A DNA stretch of 64,000 nt from positions 1-64,000 of IMG/VR virus record IMGVR_UViG_3300024346_003797; one strand, given 5' to 3'. Positions 55,334-64,000 of this stretch are shown piece by piece (the stretch's first letter is position 1; each line of letters begins with the position of its first letter). Origin of the DNA: a virus. Under the pieces are notes generated by a model that did not search any database, was not told the origin of the DNA, and worked only from the letters and a program-made list of their open reading frames with translations. A program made the position numbers and the translations under genes.

Positions 55334-56554
55334 ATGAATGAAAAAACTTTTTGCAGTTTACCCTTTACTGGGGTATTTTTAGGTAGTGATGGTGGTGTAA
55401 GACCTTGTTGTTCATTACGGGGAGAACTAGGTAATATTAATGAAAATTCGCTTGACGAAATTATTAACGGGGAAATAGCAACATCTATTCGGACATCCAT
55501 TGTTAACAACGAATGGCATACTATGTGTAGTCAATGTCAAGAGTTAGAAAGTAGAGGAGCTAGGACAGAACGAGTAGGTACATTACATTTATATGATGAG
55601 TTGAATACTCTTACAGAAAAAGACTTTAAGCTAACAAAGCTAGATTTACGTTGGAGCAATACTTGTAACTTAACTTGTAATTATTGTTACGAGTATTTTA
55701 GTTCAAAATGGGCTGAAATTAAAGGAATCAAAGTTAATGCAAATAAAGATATAGCAGAGGAAAAGGTCTTTTCTTTCATTGAAGAAAACATGAAAAAAAA
55801 TCCGGATGTTAAGTACAATGTTAACTTGTTGGGAGGAGAGCCATTATTACAGAAGCCTAACTCTAAACTCCTAGATACAATAAGTAGTAGATCCGATATA
55901 TACATATTGACCAATTTAACCGTCCCTTTAGAAACAAATAAAATAGCATCTAAACTATTAGAGGGTGATAATGTCGCATGGGGTATAAGTTTTGAAACAA
56001 TAGGTAAGCGTTTTGAACATGTTAGATATGGTGGAGATTGGGCTCAACTTGTAAAAAACCTACGATATTTGCGTGATAGTAAAGTTAGATCCATTGATTC
56101 CCATCCTTTGTATTGTGTATATAGTGCATTTAATTTAGTAGAATACATGGAGTTCATAGCAGAAGAAGGATATTTTAACAAACAATATTGGCAGGTATTG
56201 CAGAACACTGCTGGATTAGATGTGTATCAACTATCATACCCAATGAAAGTAAAGGCAATGAAAGAGTTAGAGATATGCTTTGATAGATTTGATAAACATT
56301 TTGACCTATCATTATTGAAATCGGTTCATACAGGACTAGAAGCTTCAATGGATATACAATATTATAATAGTGAAGCGGCATTTACTTGGCTATCAGATTT
56401 AGATAAATCTATACCCGGACAAAAACAAGCATTCATCGATTTATGGCCTGAAGTATATAGTGATATGCAACGCACCCGTACTTGGGAACTGAACAGTTCC
56501 GGTAAATATTTAGCGGACTCTAACAACCGCCCCACTTATAAACCAGACAACTGA
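55334..56554 (+). CDS. Radical SAM protein with N-terminal twitch domain, copy 4
   Basis: The protein has 406 residues. The N-terminus reads TFCSLPFTGVFLGSDGGVRP-CCS and ends the twitch domain with MCSQCQELESRGARTERV. The radical SAM motif is CNLTCNYC (Cys111, Cys115, Cys118) followed by NLLGGEPLLQ. A short gap with AGGATA precedes the ATG. It is the last of five radical SAM genes in a row, directly followed by the EKTFKAI-type pair. Confidence 0.85.
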   Translation: MNEKTFCSLPFTGVFLGSDGGVRPCCSLRGELGNINENSLDEIINGEIATSIRTSIVNNEWHTMCSQCQELESRGARTERVGTLHLYDELNTLTEKDFKLTKLDLRWSNTCNLTCNYCYEYFSSKWAEIKGIKVNANKDIAEEKVFSFIEENMKKNPDVKYNVNLLGGEPLLQKPNSKLLDTISSRSDIYILTNLTVPLETNKIASKLLEGDNVAWGISFETIGKRFEHVRYGGDWAQLVKNLRYLRDSKVRSIDSHPLYCVYSAFNLVEYMEFIAEEGYFNKQYWQVLQNTAGLDVYQLSYPMKVKAMKELEICFDRFDKHFDLSLLKSVHTGLEASMDIQYYNSEAAFTWLSDLDKSIPGQKQAFIDLWPEVYSDMQRTRTWELNSSGKYLADSNNRPTYKPDN

Positions 56555-56555
56555 C

Positions 56556-57797
56556 ATGGCAATATTAAACAGAAATAGATTTCCAATGACATTTACATGG
56601 GGAGGATGTACCTCCTTAGATAAAACTTATATTAATTGGATTGAGAATGGAAAAGATCATAGAATCTTTGGATATAAAGATTATAACGATACTGATTACT
56701 GGTATATTGAGATTATGCACGGGGACGTATTTTATTCATTCCCATTAGAAACACTTATCCCCGACGATGTATTGTATAATATACGACAAGGTAAAGTTGT
56801 TCTAATACTAAGCAACTTTTCTGAATCGTATCATAGCATCGTAGAAGATATATACATCCATACTGTTATTAACGGTAAGATTCCTCCGGAACAAATACTA
56901 TTATATACTAACAGTCCGGATATCATACAAGAAATAAACTTTATAAGCAAACAGTTTAGTCAGAATCCCATTAAGGCACATTTGTTATTTGAGTTTGAAA
57001 TGGGTGCGTCCAATACTATAGCATATTCTGATGACAAGTCAGAAGAAAGTAGATGTTACACTAGTAAAACATTAGAACTTGCTGACTATCCTAAAAAATA
57101 TTTAAGTTACAATGGTATGCGAAGACCACAGCGTGTAAGTATAGTTGCTTTGTTAGCATCCATGGATCTATTAAAGCACGGCTATGTAAGTTATAATTCA
57201 TATGTACGATCGGATGCAGACAACATTGATGCAAAAAGAAACTATGATGAAATGTTATTATGGCATATAGAAAATCCTAGATTTATTGATATCTTGCAAA
57301 ATAATAAGGATATATTGTTAAGCTTAAACAGTTTATACTTAGATACTGAACCGGGTATCACTAGTGGGAAGGCAGGATATCACCAAATCACTAAACAGTT
57401 TTATGAAGAAACTTATTTTAGTGTTGTTACTGAAACGCTTTGTATGAAGAAGTTTAGTAATGACGGTAAAACAGGAATGGGTAGAATATTAAGTGAAAAG
57501 ACCTTTAAGGCTATATTAAATCATCATCCTTTCTTGTTAGTGGCAGTTCCCAGAAGCTTACAGTTTTTAAAGAGCATGGGATATAAAACCTTTCACCCAT
57601 ATATAAACGAAGAATATGATAATGAAACTGACGATTCTACCCGTTTACTAATGATAGCTGATGAAACTAAACGTTTATGTGAGCTTTCTTCGGAACAACT
57701 GCAGGAGTTTTTATTGGCTACTAAAGAAATAGTCAACTACAATTTTCAAGTTTTAAAATCTAAAAAAGGACCGTGGTTGATACCATTGATTAACTAA
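56556..57797 (+). CDS. Glycosyltransferase-like protein with EKTFKAI C-terminus, copy 1
   Basis: The protein has 413 residues. The C-terminal part (from about residue 310) reads LSEKTFKAILNHHPFLLVAV and FLKSMGYKTFHPYINEEYD, resembling the donor-binding end of fucosyltransferase-like or other GT-B enzymes (E-K-x-x-x-A...P). Similar proteins are common in marine phages and usually called putative glycosyltransferases. The N-terminal 250 residues are not recognised. It starts one base after the last radical SAM stop and its paralogue follows immediately. Confidence 0.55.
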   Translation: MAILNRNRFPMTFTWGGCTSLDKTYINWIENGKDHRIFGYKDYNDTDYWYIEIMHGDVFYSFPLETLIPDDVLYNIRQGKVVLILSNFSESYHSIVEDIYIHTVINGKIPPEQILLYTNSPDIIQEINFISKQFSQNPIKAHLLFEFEMGASNTIAYSDDKSEESRCYTSKTLELADYPKKYLSYNGMRRPQRVSIVALLASMDLLKHGYVSYNSYVRSDADNIDAKRNYDEMLLWHIENPRFIDILQNNKDILLSLNSLYLDTEPGITSGKAGYHQITKQFYEETYFSVVTETLCMKKFSNDGKTGMGRILSEKTFKAILNHHPFLLVAVPRSLQFLKSMGYKTFHPYINEEYDNETDDSTRLLMIADETKRLCELSSEQLQEFLLATKEIVNYNFQVLKSKKGPWLIPLIN

Positions 57798-57798
57798 G

Positions 57799-58920
57799 AT
57801 GAGTGACACAAAATACACTGTATATTGGAAAAAAGATACTCGAAATTATTTATATATTAATAAGCCAAAATTATATGAAGAGGCTAATAGAGAACCATAC
57901 AGTGCTTATATTATGTACTATATGGGCACCCCGTTTGAAGAATATGATACACAAGTATTAGACCATTTGCGTAAAGATCCAACTAGTATTATGATTATGA
58001 TACATGACTGGTCTCCTTGCGGATCTCCTCCTACTAGCAATTTGTATTTGGAAAAGATTGAAGCTATTGTTAAGTTTACTAATTTATTACCTGAACAATA
58101 TTATCTGATAACAATGGACACTATAGAAGCGGAAAGCATTAAACATGCATTAGTAGAAAGAGGTATACACATTAACTTTATAGGTAGAAACTCGTTACTA
58201 ATAGATGAGACTATTGTATATGATAAACCCTTAAAGGCACCGGAAAAACTATTTAGTATATTCTGCCGAGCATCTAGAGAATGGAGATTTCACTTCTTTT
58301 GTGATATGATTAAGTATGGGTTGTTAGACAAAAGTATTTATAGTTATATGAAAGCGTCCCCTTACCCGGAAGACCCACACCCTACAGAAATATCAGAAAT
58401 AAAAAAGATGATACCTTTAAAATATCGGCTCTTACCTAAAATTAGAAATGAAATAAATACATGGGTTGATAATATGCCATATACTTTAGTAGAAAACATT
58501 TATGATTATTATTCTCCAATTCTCTTTGATGCAATAAGCAATTCACATATACATATTGTTTTAGAGACAATGGTGATAGGACAAATACATCATGTTACTG
58601 AAAAGACCTGGAAAGCTATATCGGTAAAGAAACCATTTATAATATATGGTGTTTTGGGTAGTTTACAGTGGTTGCACACACGAGGCTACAAAACTTTTCA
58701 CCCATATATAAATGAGGACTATGATTTAGAACAAGATCCAATCAGACGCAAAGACATGATTATACGTGAAATGACAAGGATTTCTAACTTGGCAGATGAT
58801 GAGTTAGCACAATTAATAGAAAACTGTACTCCCACAATAGAGCATAATCATAAACTATTTCTTGAATCAAGAAACTTTAAGTGGCCAGAAGAATTTGCCA
58901 AGCTTGGTATCTTTAAATAA
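57799..58920 (+). CDS. Glycosyltransferase-like protein with EKTWKAI C-terminus, copy 2
   Basis: This 373-residue paralogue of the preceding protein shares VTEKTWKAISVKKPFIIYGV and WLHTRGYKTFHPYINEDYDL near residues 265-310. The N-terminal half has diverged more. It ends exactly against the convergent DUF6165-like gene (stop at 58920, opposite stop at 58921), so no room remains for a normal terminator. Confidence 0.55.
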   Translation: MSDTKYTVYWKKDTRNYLYINKPKLYEEANREPYSAYIMYYMGTPFEEYDTQVLDHLRKDPTSIMIMIHDWSPCGSPPTSNLYLEKIEAIVKFTNLLPEQYYLITMDTIEAESIKHALVERGIHINFIGRNSLLIDETIVYDKPLKAPEKLFSIFCRASREWRFHFFCDMIKYGLLDKSIYSYMKASPYPEDPHPTEISEIKKMIPLKYRLLPKIRNEINTWVDNMPYTLVENIYDYYSPILFDAISNSHIHIVLETMVIGQIHHVTEKTWKAISVKKPFIIYGVLGSLQWLHTRGYKTFHPYINEDYDLEQDPIRRKDMIIREMTRISNLADDELAQLIENCTPTIEHNHKLFLESRNFKWPEEFAKLGIFK

Positions 58921-59271
58921 TCAACCGTATTTCTTAACTTCTCTTACCGGGTCGTTAAGAACTTCAGCCATTCTGTTCTTTAAAATATATCTCTCATTCA
59001 ATATATTACGAACATGGATAGCTCTACGCCCAACTTCCTCTAAACTATACTTGTGCTCTACAGTGTACTTTTTAAAATCATCTTCTAATTCCCAGACTCT
59101 GGCATGAACATCATATAGTTTATCTAAGTCTTCCCTAATCAGATTAAGATCCAAATCTTTTAGCTGATTGGAGTAAAAATCTAATTCTTCTTTGTTATCA
59201 TTTAATTTTGCAAACTTAAGCTTGGCGATACAATATCTATCTACTAATTCAATAACTGGGAATTTATACAT
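58921..59271 (-). CDS. DUF6165-like small protein of sugar-modification clusters
   Basis: The protein has 116 residues. The pattern FPVIELVDRYCIAKLKFAKL, then VHARVWELEDDFKK and AIHVRNILNERYILKNRM is that of the DUF6165-like proteins often coded beside sugar-nucleotide and glycosyltransferase genes in bacteria and phages. It is probably all helical. It overlaps the C-methyltransferase gene by 8 bases. Function unknown. Confidence 0.65.
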   Translation of the reverse strand: MYKFPVIELVDRYCIAKLKFAKLNDNKEELDFYSNQLKDLDLNLIREDLDKLYDVHARVWELEDDFKKYTVEHKYSLEEVGRRAIHVRNILNERYILKNRMAEVLNDPVREVKKYG

Positions 59272-60472
59272 TTTTTATTTCTACCTTTGGAAAATACTTT
59301 AAAAACAAGTCTTGCGGCTCGTTTCTTACTACCTTAATACGATTACTAATCTCAGTAAAGAAGTTCCAAGCTAATGGCATAAACAATATTTTATCTTCTT
59401 TACTATATTCTTTTAACACATCTATAGATTTTATAGGTGAATTGTGTCCCGGACTGTATAGATTATGTTTGAGTGGACTATCATCTATAATCAAATCTAA
59501 TGGTTCTTTGATATAGTTTAACAATGTGTTACCTTTAGCGGCTGCACCGTAACCCACTACCTTATAACCCTGATCCTTATATGTATTGATTACAGATTTT
59601 AATTCAAACATATTAGATTGAACTGTTTGCTCCCAATCTTTATATGTTTTTAAATCTAACAATTTGGATTCATTCTTAATAATGTTCTCTACGTTAAATG
59701 TACGTTTTTGTATTTTACTTAATACGAATATATAGCTATTCCCGTGTATCGGAGTTTTAATTACATCTATTAGATTTAAATTTGCTCTTTTAGCTAACTC
59801 ATTCATACTATTAGCATTAAAGAAATTGATATGTTCGTGGTATATAGTATCAAACTCATTGTTTAAAACCATATCTGCTTGACTAGTTTGAATGAATAAC
59901 ATAGTATGGTCACTCATTAATTCTTTAACAGTTTGCAAAAATTCTATTGGATTTGGATTATGAGCAAACACATTCTGTGCAGTAATGGCATCAAAATTAT
60001 AATGAATTTTCTCTATAATGTTTGGACCAAAGTAGTCACAAATAACATCATGTTTTGCTGAACTAGTTGGATGAATATTTTCTGCTGGATCAATGCCAAA
60101 TGTATTTAAACTATAGGGTTTAAAACAATCTAGTTGCGTACCATCATTACATCCAATATCTAATACGTTACCAGTCTGCCGGTCCATGTTTTCTACTACA
60201 TAACCTGCAAACCATTTACTATATTCTTTTAATGTTTTGCTGGTACCAGCAACGTACAAGTAATTGGAATAGATTATTTTAGGATCAACTGTATGAGTTA
60301 ATTGCAAATGACAGCAATCTTTACACAGATTAACTCCTAATGGATATGTATCTTGTTTGTATGGTTTGTCTTTTAAATTATTAGCTAAAGGTTGATTACC
60401 TAAATCTAATGAAGGTATTAAATGTGTGCCACCACAGGCTAAGCACGTTGTATTTTCTATTAGGTTATTCAT
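59264..60472 (-). CDS. NDP-sugar C-methyltransferase
   Basis: This 402-residue protein has the three-part layout of sugar C-methyltransferases (TylC3/NovU type). A zinc domain has Cys10, Cys13, Cys50 and Cys53 (CLACGG, CKDCCHLQ). The SAM-binding motif VLDIGCNDGT is at residues 103-112. The C-terminal Rossmann-like part contains VVGYGAAAKGNTLLNYI and IDDSPLKHNLYSPG. HEHINFF matches the active-site region of the family. It would methylate a carbon of a keto sugar nucleotide. It overlaps both neighbours by 8 bases and is likely co-transcribed with the epimerase. Confidence 0.92.
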   Translation of the reverse strand: MNNLIENTTCLACGGTHLIPSLDLGNQPLANNLKDKPYKQDTYPLGVNLCKDCCHLQLTHTVDPKIIYSNYLYVAGTSKTLKEYSKWFAGYVVENMDRQTGNVLDIGCNDGTQLDCFKPYSLNTFGIDPAENIHPTSSAKHDVICDYFGPNIIEKIHYNFDAITAQNVFAHNPNPIEFLQTVKELMSDHTMLFIQTSQADMVLNNEFDTIYHEHINFFNANSMNELAKRANLNLIDVIKTPIHGNSYIFVLSKIQKRTFNVENIIKNESKLLDLKTYKDWEQTVQSNMFELKSVINTYKDQGYKVVGYGAAAKGNTLLNYIKEPLDLIIDDSPLKHNLYSPGHNSPIKSIDVLKEYSKEDKILFMPLAWNFFTEISNRIKVVRNEPQDLFLKYFPKVEIKNV

Positions 60473-61370
60473 ATGTTTTATATTGATTTCTGTTGCTAAA
60501 GGTCACTGTATCAATTTTGTTTACTAATTCAGTTACAATAGAGGTAGTAGTGTCATTGAACATAAAGTTATAATCTGTTTTAAACTTGTTTACGTCCATT
60601 AAAAAGTTGTAAGCATTTGGAACATCAGTAGTACGTTGTACATTAGAATGTAATACCTGACTGACATTAGATGATATGTTTTCAACGGTATCACAAAAAC
60701 TAGCTAAATTGTAAATACCAAATTTGGGTGTCTCAATAATAGTTTTTATCGCCCTAGTTAAGTCTGTAATTCCCAATATTGGTCGTTGAATATCTACATT
60801 GTTTATAGTTAAACTGTTAGTTTCAACCGATCTTTTAGTCATTGAATTAATCATTAACTCCTCTCTGACATTTGGACTCCACCCGTTAACGGTACCAAAA
60901 CGTAAACCTACAATATTATATCCTTCAGCTATAAACTTCTGTGCGTTTAAATCTAACGAGTACTTGGTTAAGTCGTAGTTATTAATCGGTTTGAATGTAA
61001 TGTGAACATCTTCTGCTAGTGGAACATCAGTTATTCCATATACGCTTCCACTACTAGCATAAATCAATAATTGTGATTTATCTAGTTTGTTTACTAAGGT
61101 GTTGAAGTTATTTACATTGTTGTTCCAACTAGAGTTAACATCACCAATACACATTTTAACCGAGCTATGGCCGGCTAATAATACAATGGTATCAAACTTA
61201 CTGAGATATTCTTTAGTAAGATTATTGTAATCGATAGTATAGCTATATTTAAAATCTTTACCATACCAGCAAAGATCCACACTTTCAATTGAGTAAGCTG
61301 AGTTTAATTCGTATATAAGTCTGGAACCAATATAACCATTCCCACCTATAATTAGAACAGATTTAGTCAT
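60465..61370 (-). CDS. NAD-dependent sugar epimerase/dehydratase (extended SDR)
   Basis: The protein has 301 residues. The nucleotide-binding motif GGNGYIG (9-15), SSGSVYG (106-112, catalytic Ser/Thr region) and YDLTK (Tyr132, Lys136) identify an extended short-chain dehydrogenase such as a UDP- or TDP-sugar epimerase. The substrate is not evident. With the C-methyltransferase it could make or tailor a branched sugar. It is first in the three-gene minus-strand operon. Confidence 0.9.
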   Translation of the reverse strand: MTKSVLIIGGNGYIGSRLIYELNSAYSIESVDLCWYGKDFKYSYTIDYNNLTKEYLSKFDTIVLLAGHSSVKMCIGDVNSSWNNNVNNFNTLVNKLDKSQLLIYASSGSVYGITDVPLAEDVHITFKPINNYDLTKYSLDLNAQKFIAEGYNIVGLRFGTVNGWSPNVREELMINSMTKRSVETNSLTINNVDIQRPILGITDLTRAIKTIIETPKFGIYNLASFCDTVENISSNVSQVLHSNVQRTTDVPNAYNFLMDVNKFKTDYNFMFNDTTTSIVTELVNKIDTVTFSNRNQYKTYE

Positions 61371-61374
61371 CGAT

Positions 61375-61382
61375 TATTTAGT
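61375..61382 (-). promoter_or_regulatory. Late-promoter-like ACTAAATA close to the epimerase start
   Basis: ACTAAATA on the minus strand ends four bases before the ATG at 61370, with no ribosome binding site between. This is the same crowded arrangement as at 2921-2928. It may be chance or point to a leaderless transcript. Confidence 0.25.
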
Positions 61383-61422
61383 AAAAACTTTGGGTATGTG
61401 AAACATTTTCATAAGTATAATA

Positions 61423-64000
61423 ATGATTAGAGATGTATTTTATTACGGTAATAAACCCAACGCACACCCAAGAGAAAAACACGCAATTGATTTAGCCGAT
61501 GCTAGAAGTCAATGCACTACTGAACATTTTTGGATAATCAACGAATATTGCGACTACACAAACTTTGATTGGGATTGGGATTTTGACTTTCTACCCGATG
61601 AAGATGTGTGGGCTGAAGAACACAACAACGTATGGCCCAGTAGCTATCAAAAAGATAGTGGTACTTGGTTATGTTCAGAACAAGACAGTCAAGTAATTAT
61701 CTATCGTGCAGATGTGGATCCTGTATCATTAAAAGATATTATATCAGGTAATTGGAAAATCATTGAAGCAATAGACATGCCATCGTTTGATTTTAAATGG
61801 CACCCTGATCCAACTGAGGATCCCTACATATACGTATTTGGTAATCAATGGTATTCTGGTATGATAATGCCTACAGTAGAATATCATGTTCCCGGGGCAA
61901 CAAATAGAAAATACCTAACAGATAAGATAGCGCAACTGTTGCCTATACCTGAACTGTTTGATACGATACATGAAACATTAGACTTTGATTATAGCTGGAG
62001 ACCAGACCCAACTAGCCCACCATATACCTATGTGTTTGGTAATACTCAGTACCCAAGTAGTGTAATGCCAACTATAGAGTACACTGTTGAGGGCGCAACT
62101 GAACGCAAGTTCATCGAACAGATTACACCTAAGCTAAAACCTCAACAACATAAGTTTAATATATTAGAAATTATAGATAGAAACAAGTTTGACTTTAGTT
62201 GGGTACCAGATCCAACTAGCCCTCCTTATATCTATGTGTTTGGTAATACTCAATACCCGGGTACTATAATGCCAACAATAGAATATACTGTTGAAGGTGC
62301 AACAGAACGTAAGTATGTAGATAATATAGTTGCACATTTATTACCAATGCAATCAGTATTCAATACGATATATGAAACATTAGACTTTGATTATAGCTGG
62401 AGACCAGATCCAACTAGCCCACCATATATCTATGTGTTTGGTAATACTCAGTATCCCGGTAATATTATGCCGACCATTGAATATGTAGTAGAAGGTGCAA
62501 CAGAACGCAAGTATATAGATGATATTGTTCCTAACTTAGCACATCAGCCACACAAGTTTAAACTACTAGAAGATATTGATACTACTAAGTTTGACTTTAG
62601 TTGGGTACCAGATCCAACTAGTCCTCCGTATATCTATGTATGGGGTAATCAATGGAATAAACCTGAGGATAAGATTAGTGTGCAGTATGTTGTTGAGGGT
62701 GCGACTGAATACAAGTATATGGAACAACGTGCTACCCGTAAAGCATGTACTGACAACTGGCAGACACCTGGTTATGTAATACAGAACAGCTTTGATTATA
62801 GTTGGGAACCTAATCCAAATGATAATCCATATATCTATCAATTTGGTACACAATGGCAAAAAACAGGCGGCCCTAAGTATATAGTAGAAGGCGCTACCGA
62901 AATCAAGTATGTAGATGTTATTAAAGCAAGTATTGTACCGTGGCAGTTTAAGAACTGGTTAATACCTAGAAATATAGAACAAACTAGTTTTGATTTTAGT
63001 TGGCATCCCGATGATACAGAACCAAACTATATCTATCAATTTGCTAGTCAATGGAGTAAATCGGGCGGCCCACGGTTCTCTATGCCAAACGCAACAGATG
63101 TTAAGTATATTGATTTTCCTATAGCAGTAGCTAAAACTGATATGACACACTGGTCTATACCTGCAGGATTAGATACTAGTGAGTTTGATTACAGTTGGCA
63201 TCCTGATATTGAAGACGAACCCTACATCTATCAGTTTGGAACACAATGGCAAAAGACAGGCGGCCCTGTATTTACTGCACCATTATGCAATGAAACAACT
63301 CCTGTCAAGTATGTTGATATAACAAAAGCAAAAATGTTACCTAATGATAGTAACTGGGTAACACATGAAAACATAGTTGATTTTGATTATAGTTGGCACC
63401 CAGACTCTACTGAACAACCCTATATCTATCAATTTGGAACACAATGGCAAAAGACAGGTGGTCCGTCATATGTAGTTGGGGGTGCTACTGAAATCAAGTA
63501 CGTAGATGTTATAACAGCAAATGTATCAGTTACAACTAAAAATTGGGTAACACATGAGGAAGTTATTGACTTTGATTACAGCTGGCATCCAGATAGTACT
63601 GAACAACCCTATATATATCAATGGGGCAATAAACATTATGGCAGTGATTTACAGCCCACAATAGAATATATTGTACCCGGTGCAACACAAATCAAACATA
63701 TGTCGCAAGATGTTAACCTATCAGTAAGTGACAAATGGATTGAACATTATGATATTGACAAAACTAAATTTGACATGTCATGGAGACCTGATCCAACTAG
63801 TCCTCCGTATATCTATATATGGGGAAATAAACACATTGCTCCTGAACTTAAATCTACCGTTGAGTACCATGTTGAAGGGGCTACTGAGATTAAATACATG
63901 CCGGAGCGATTGGCAGTGTTGCCAGAGTTTGATAGATGGCATGAAATACAGCTAGTTGATAGAACTAAGTTTGATTTGACATGGAGACCTGACCCACGTG
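61423..64000 (+). CDS. Giant tandem-repeat protein, aromatic-rich (partial, runs off right edge)
   Basis: The ATG at 61423 opens a frame with no stop in 859 codons. A unique N-terminus of about 115 residues (MIRDVFYYGNKPNAHPREKH, then EHFWIINEYCDYTNFDWDWD) precedes at least 12 repeats of about 66 residues. Each repeat has FD(Y/F)SW-x-PDP...PYIY-x-FG-x-QW and then (T/V)EY-x-V-x-GATE-x-KY. I recall such repeats in marine phage giants that also carry a transferase domain like that of the gene at 49084; if so it would lie beyond the window. No catalytic motif is visible here. Likely a virion or cell-surface modification protein; function unknown. Confidence 0.8.
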   Translation, partial: MIRDVFYYGNKPNAHPREKHAIDLADARSQCTTEHFWIINEYCDYTNFDWDWDFDFLPDEDVWAEEHNNVWPSSYQKDSGTWLCSEQDSQVIIYRADVDPVSLKDIISGNWKIIEAIDMPSFDFKWHPDPTEDPYIYVFGNQWYSGMIMPTVEYHVPGATNRKYLTDKIAQLLPIPELFDTIHETLDFDYSWRPDPTSPPYTYVFGNTQYPSSVMPTIEYTVEGATERKFIEQITPKLKPQQHKFNILEIIDRNKFDFSWVPDPTSPPYIYVFGNTQYPGTIMPTIEYTVEGATERKYVDNIVAHLLPMQSVFNTIYETLDFDYSWRPDPTSPPYIYVFGNTQYPGNIMPTIEYVVEGATERKYIDDIVPNLAHQPHKFKLLEDIDTTKFDFSWVPDPTSPPYIYVWGNQWNKPEDKISVQYVVEGATEYKYMEQRATRKACTDNWQTPGYVIQNSFDYSWEPNPNDNPYIYQFGTQWQKTGGPKYIVEGATEIKYVDVIKASIVPWQFKNWLIPRNIEQTSFDFSWHPDDTEPNYIYQFASQWSKSGGPRFSMPNATDVKYIDFPIAVAKTDMTHWSIPAGLDTSEFDYSWHPDIEDEPYIYQFGTQWQKTGGPVFTAPLCNETTPVKYVDITKAKMLPNDSNWVTHENIVDFDYSWHPDSTEQPYIYQFGTQWQKTGGPSYVVGGATEIKYVDVITANVSVTTKNWVTHEEVIDFDYSWHPDSTEQPYIYQWGNKHYGSDLQPTIEYIVPGATQIKHMSQDVNLSVSDKWIEHYDIDKTKFDMSWRPDPTSPPYIYIWGNKHIAPELKSTVEYHVEGATEIKYMPERLAVLPEFDRWHEIQLVDRTKFDLTWRPDPR
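61786..64000 (+). repeat. Tandem array of about 12 repeats of roughly 200 bp with a 402-bp higher-order unit
   Basis: Repeat starts (FD-x-SW codons) lie near 61786, 61983, 62193, 62385, 62595, 62791, 62989, 63184, 63382, 63568, 63769 and 63970. Units at 61981 and 62383 are nearly identical over tens of bases, as are units at 62191 and 62593; both pairs are 402 bases apart, so a two-unit block was duplicated recently. Later units fall into a second subtype (QFGTQWQKTGGP) and the last ones return toward the first. Confidence 0.9.

Noticed and set aside
62566-62859. Readings in other frames within the aromatic repeat array
   Set aside because: They fall inside the long open frame from 61423 and repeat with its period.

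Overview
The window is a piece of the genome of a tailed phage with a T4-type contractile tail (a myovirus). By eye GC is roughly one third. Recognisable T4-family products are the head scaffold (gp22-like), prohead protease (gp21), an acidic core protein (gp67/68-like), portal (gp20), gp26, gp46/gp47, late sigma factor gp55, a gp48/gp54-type tube cap, gp53, gp5, gp25 and gp6. The large, low-GC fibre and baseplate proteins, and their wording as I remember it from cyanophage and pelagiphage genomes, suggest a marine T4-like phage; the host cannot be fixed from the sequence. I saw no integrase, rRNA or CRISPR, and did not recognise any tRNA.

Layout. (1) 1-8262, minus strand: head genes (scaffold fragment, protease, acidic core protein, a small unknown, portal), preceded in transcription by a 1171-residue tape-measure-like protein that ends in an M15-type peptidase. 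(2) 8324-9372, plus strand: gp26 with a strong candidate -1 ribosomal frameshift site that joins it to a gp51-like extension. (3) 9373-9878: a convergent gap with a cluster of hairpins, locally richer in GC, possibly a structured RNA. (4) 9879-14714, minus strand: gp55, gp47, a 68-residue unknown, gp46 and a PD-(D/E)XK resolvase-like nuclease, apparently one operon behind a sigma70-like promoter. (5) 14840-46869, plus strand: tail-tube cap, gp53, a gp27-like hub candidate, a gp5-like spike without lysozyme, gp25, gp6, a 5904-residue baseplate giant, small adaptor-like proteins and two fibre or structural proteins. (6) 46917-58920, plus strand: a tightly packed cassette of three glycosyltransferase-like proteins, five radical SAM proteins (four with an apparent N-terminal twitch-type cysteine domain) and two paralogous proteins with an EKTFKAI-type C-terminus. 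(7) 58921-61370, minus strand: a DUF6165-like protein, a sugar C-methyltransferase and an NAD-dependent epimerase/dehydratase. (8) 61423-64000, plus strand: the start of a protein made of at least 12 tandem aromatic-rich repeats, running off the right edge.

How the parts fit. gp55 in this window predicts late promoters of the TATAAATA type, and such motifs precede the structural genes on both strands, including a back-to-back divergent pair at 14802-14817. gp26/gp51 lie next to the tape-measure candidate, which fits a tape-measure chaperone role like lambda G/GT. The spike lacks lysozyme while the tape measure carries a peptidase, so wall-degrading activity appears to have moved. The large block of radical SAM, glycosyltransferase and sugar-modifying genes beside the fibre genes is the least explained system here. 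It may modify fibres, virion proteins or surface sugars, but the sequence alone does not show the substrate.
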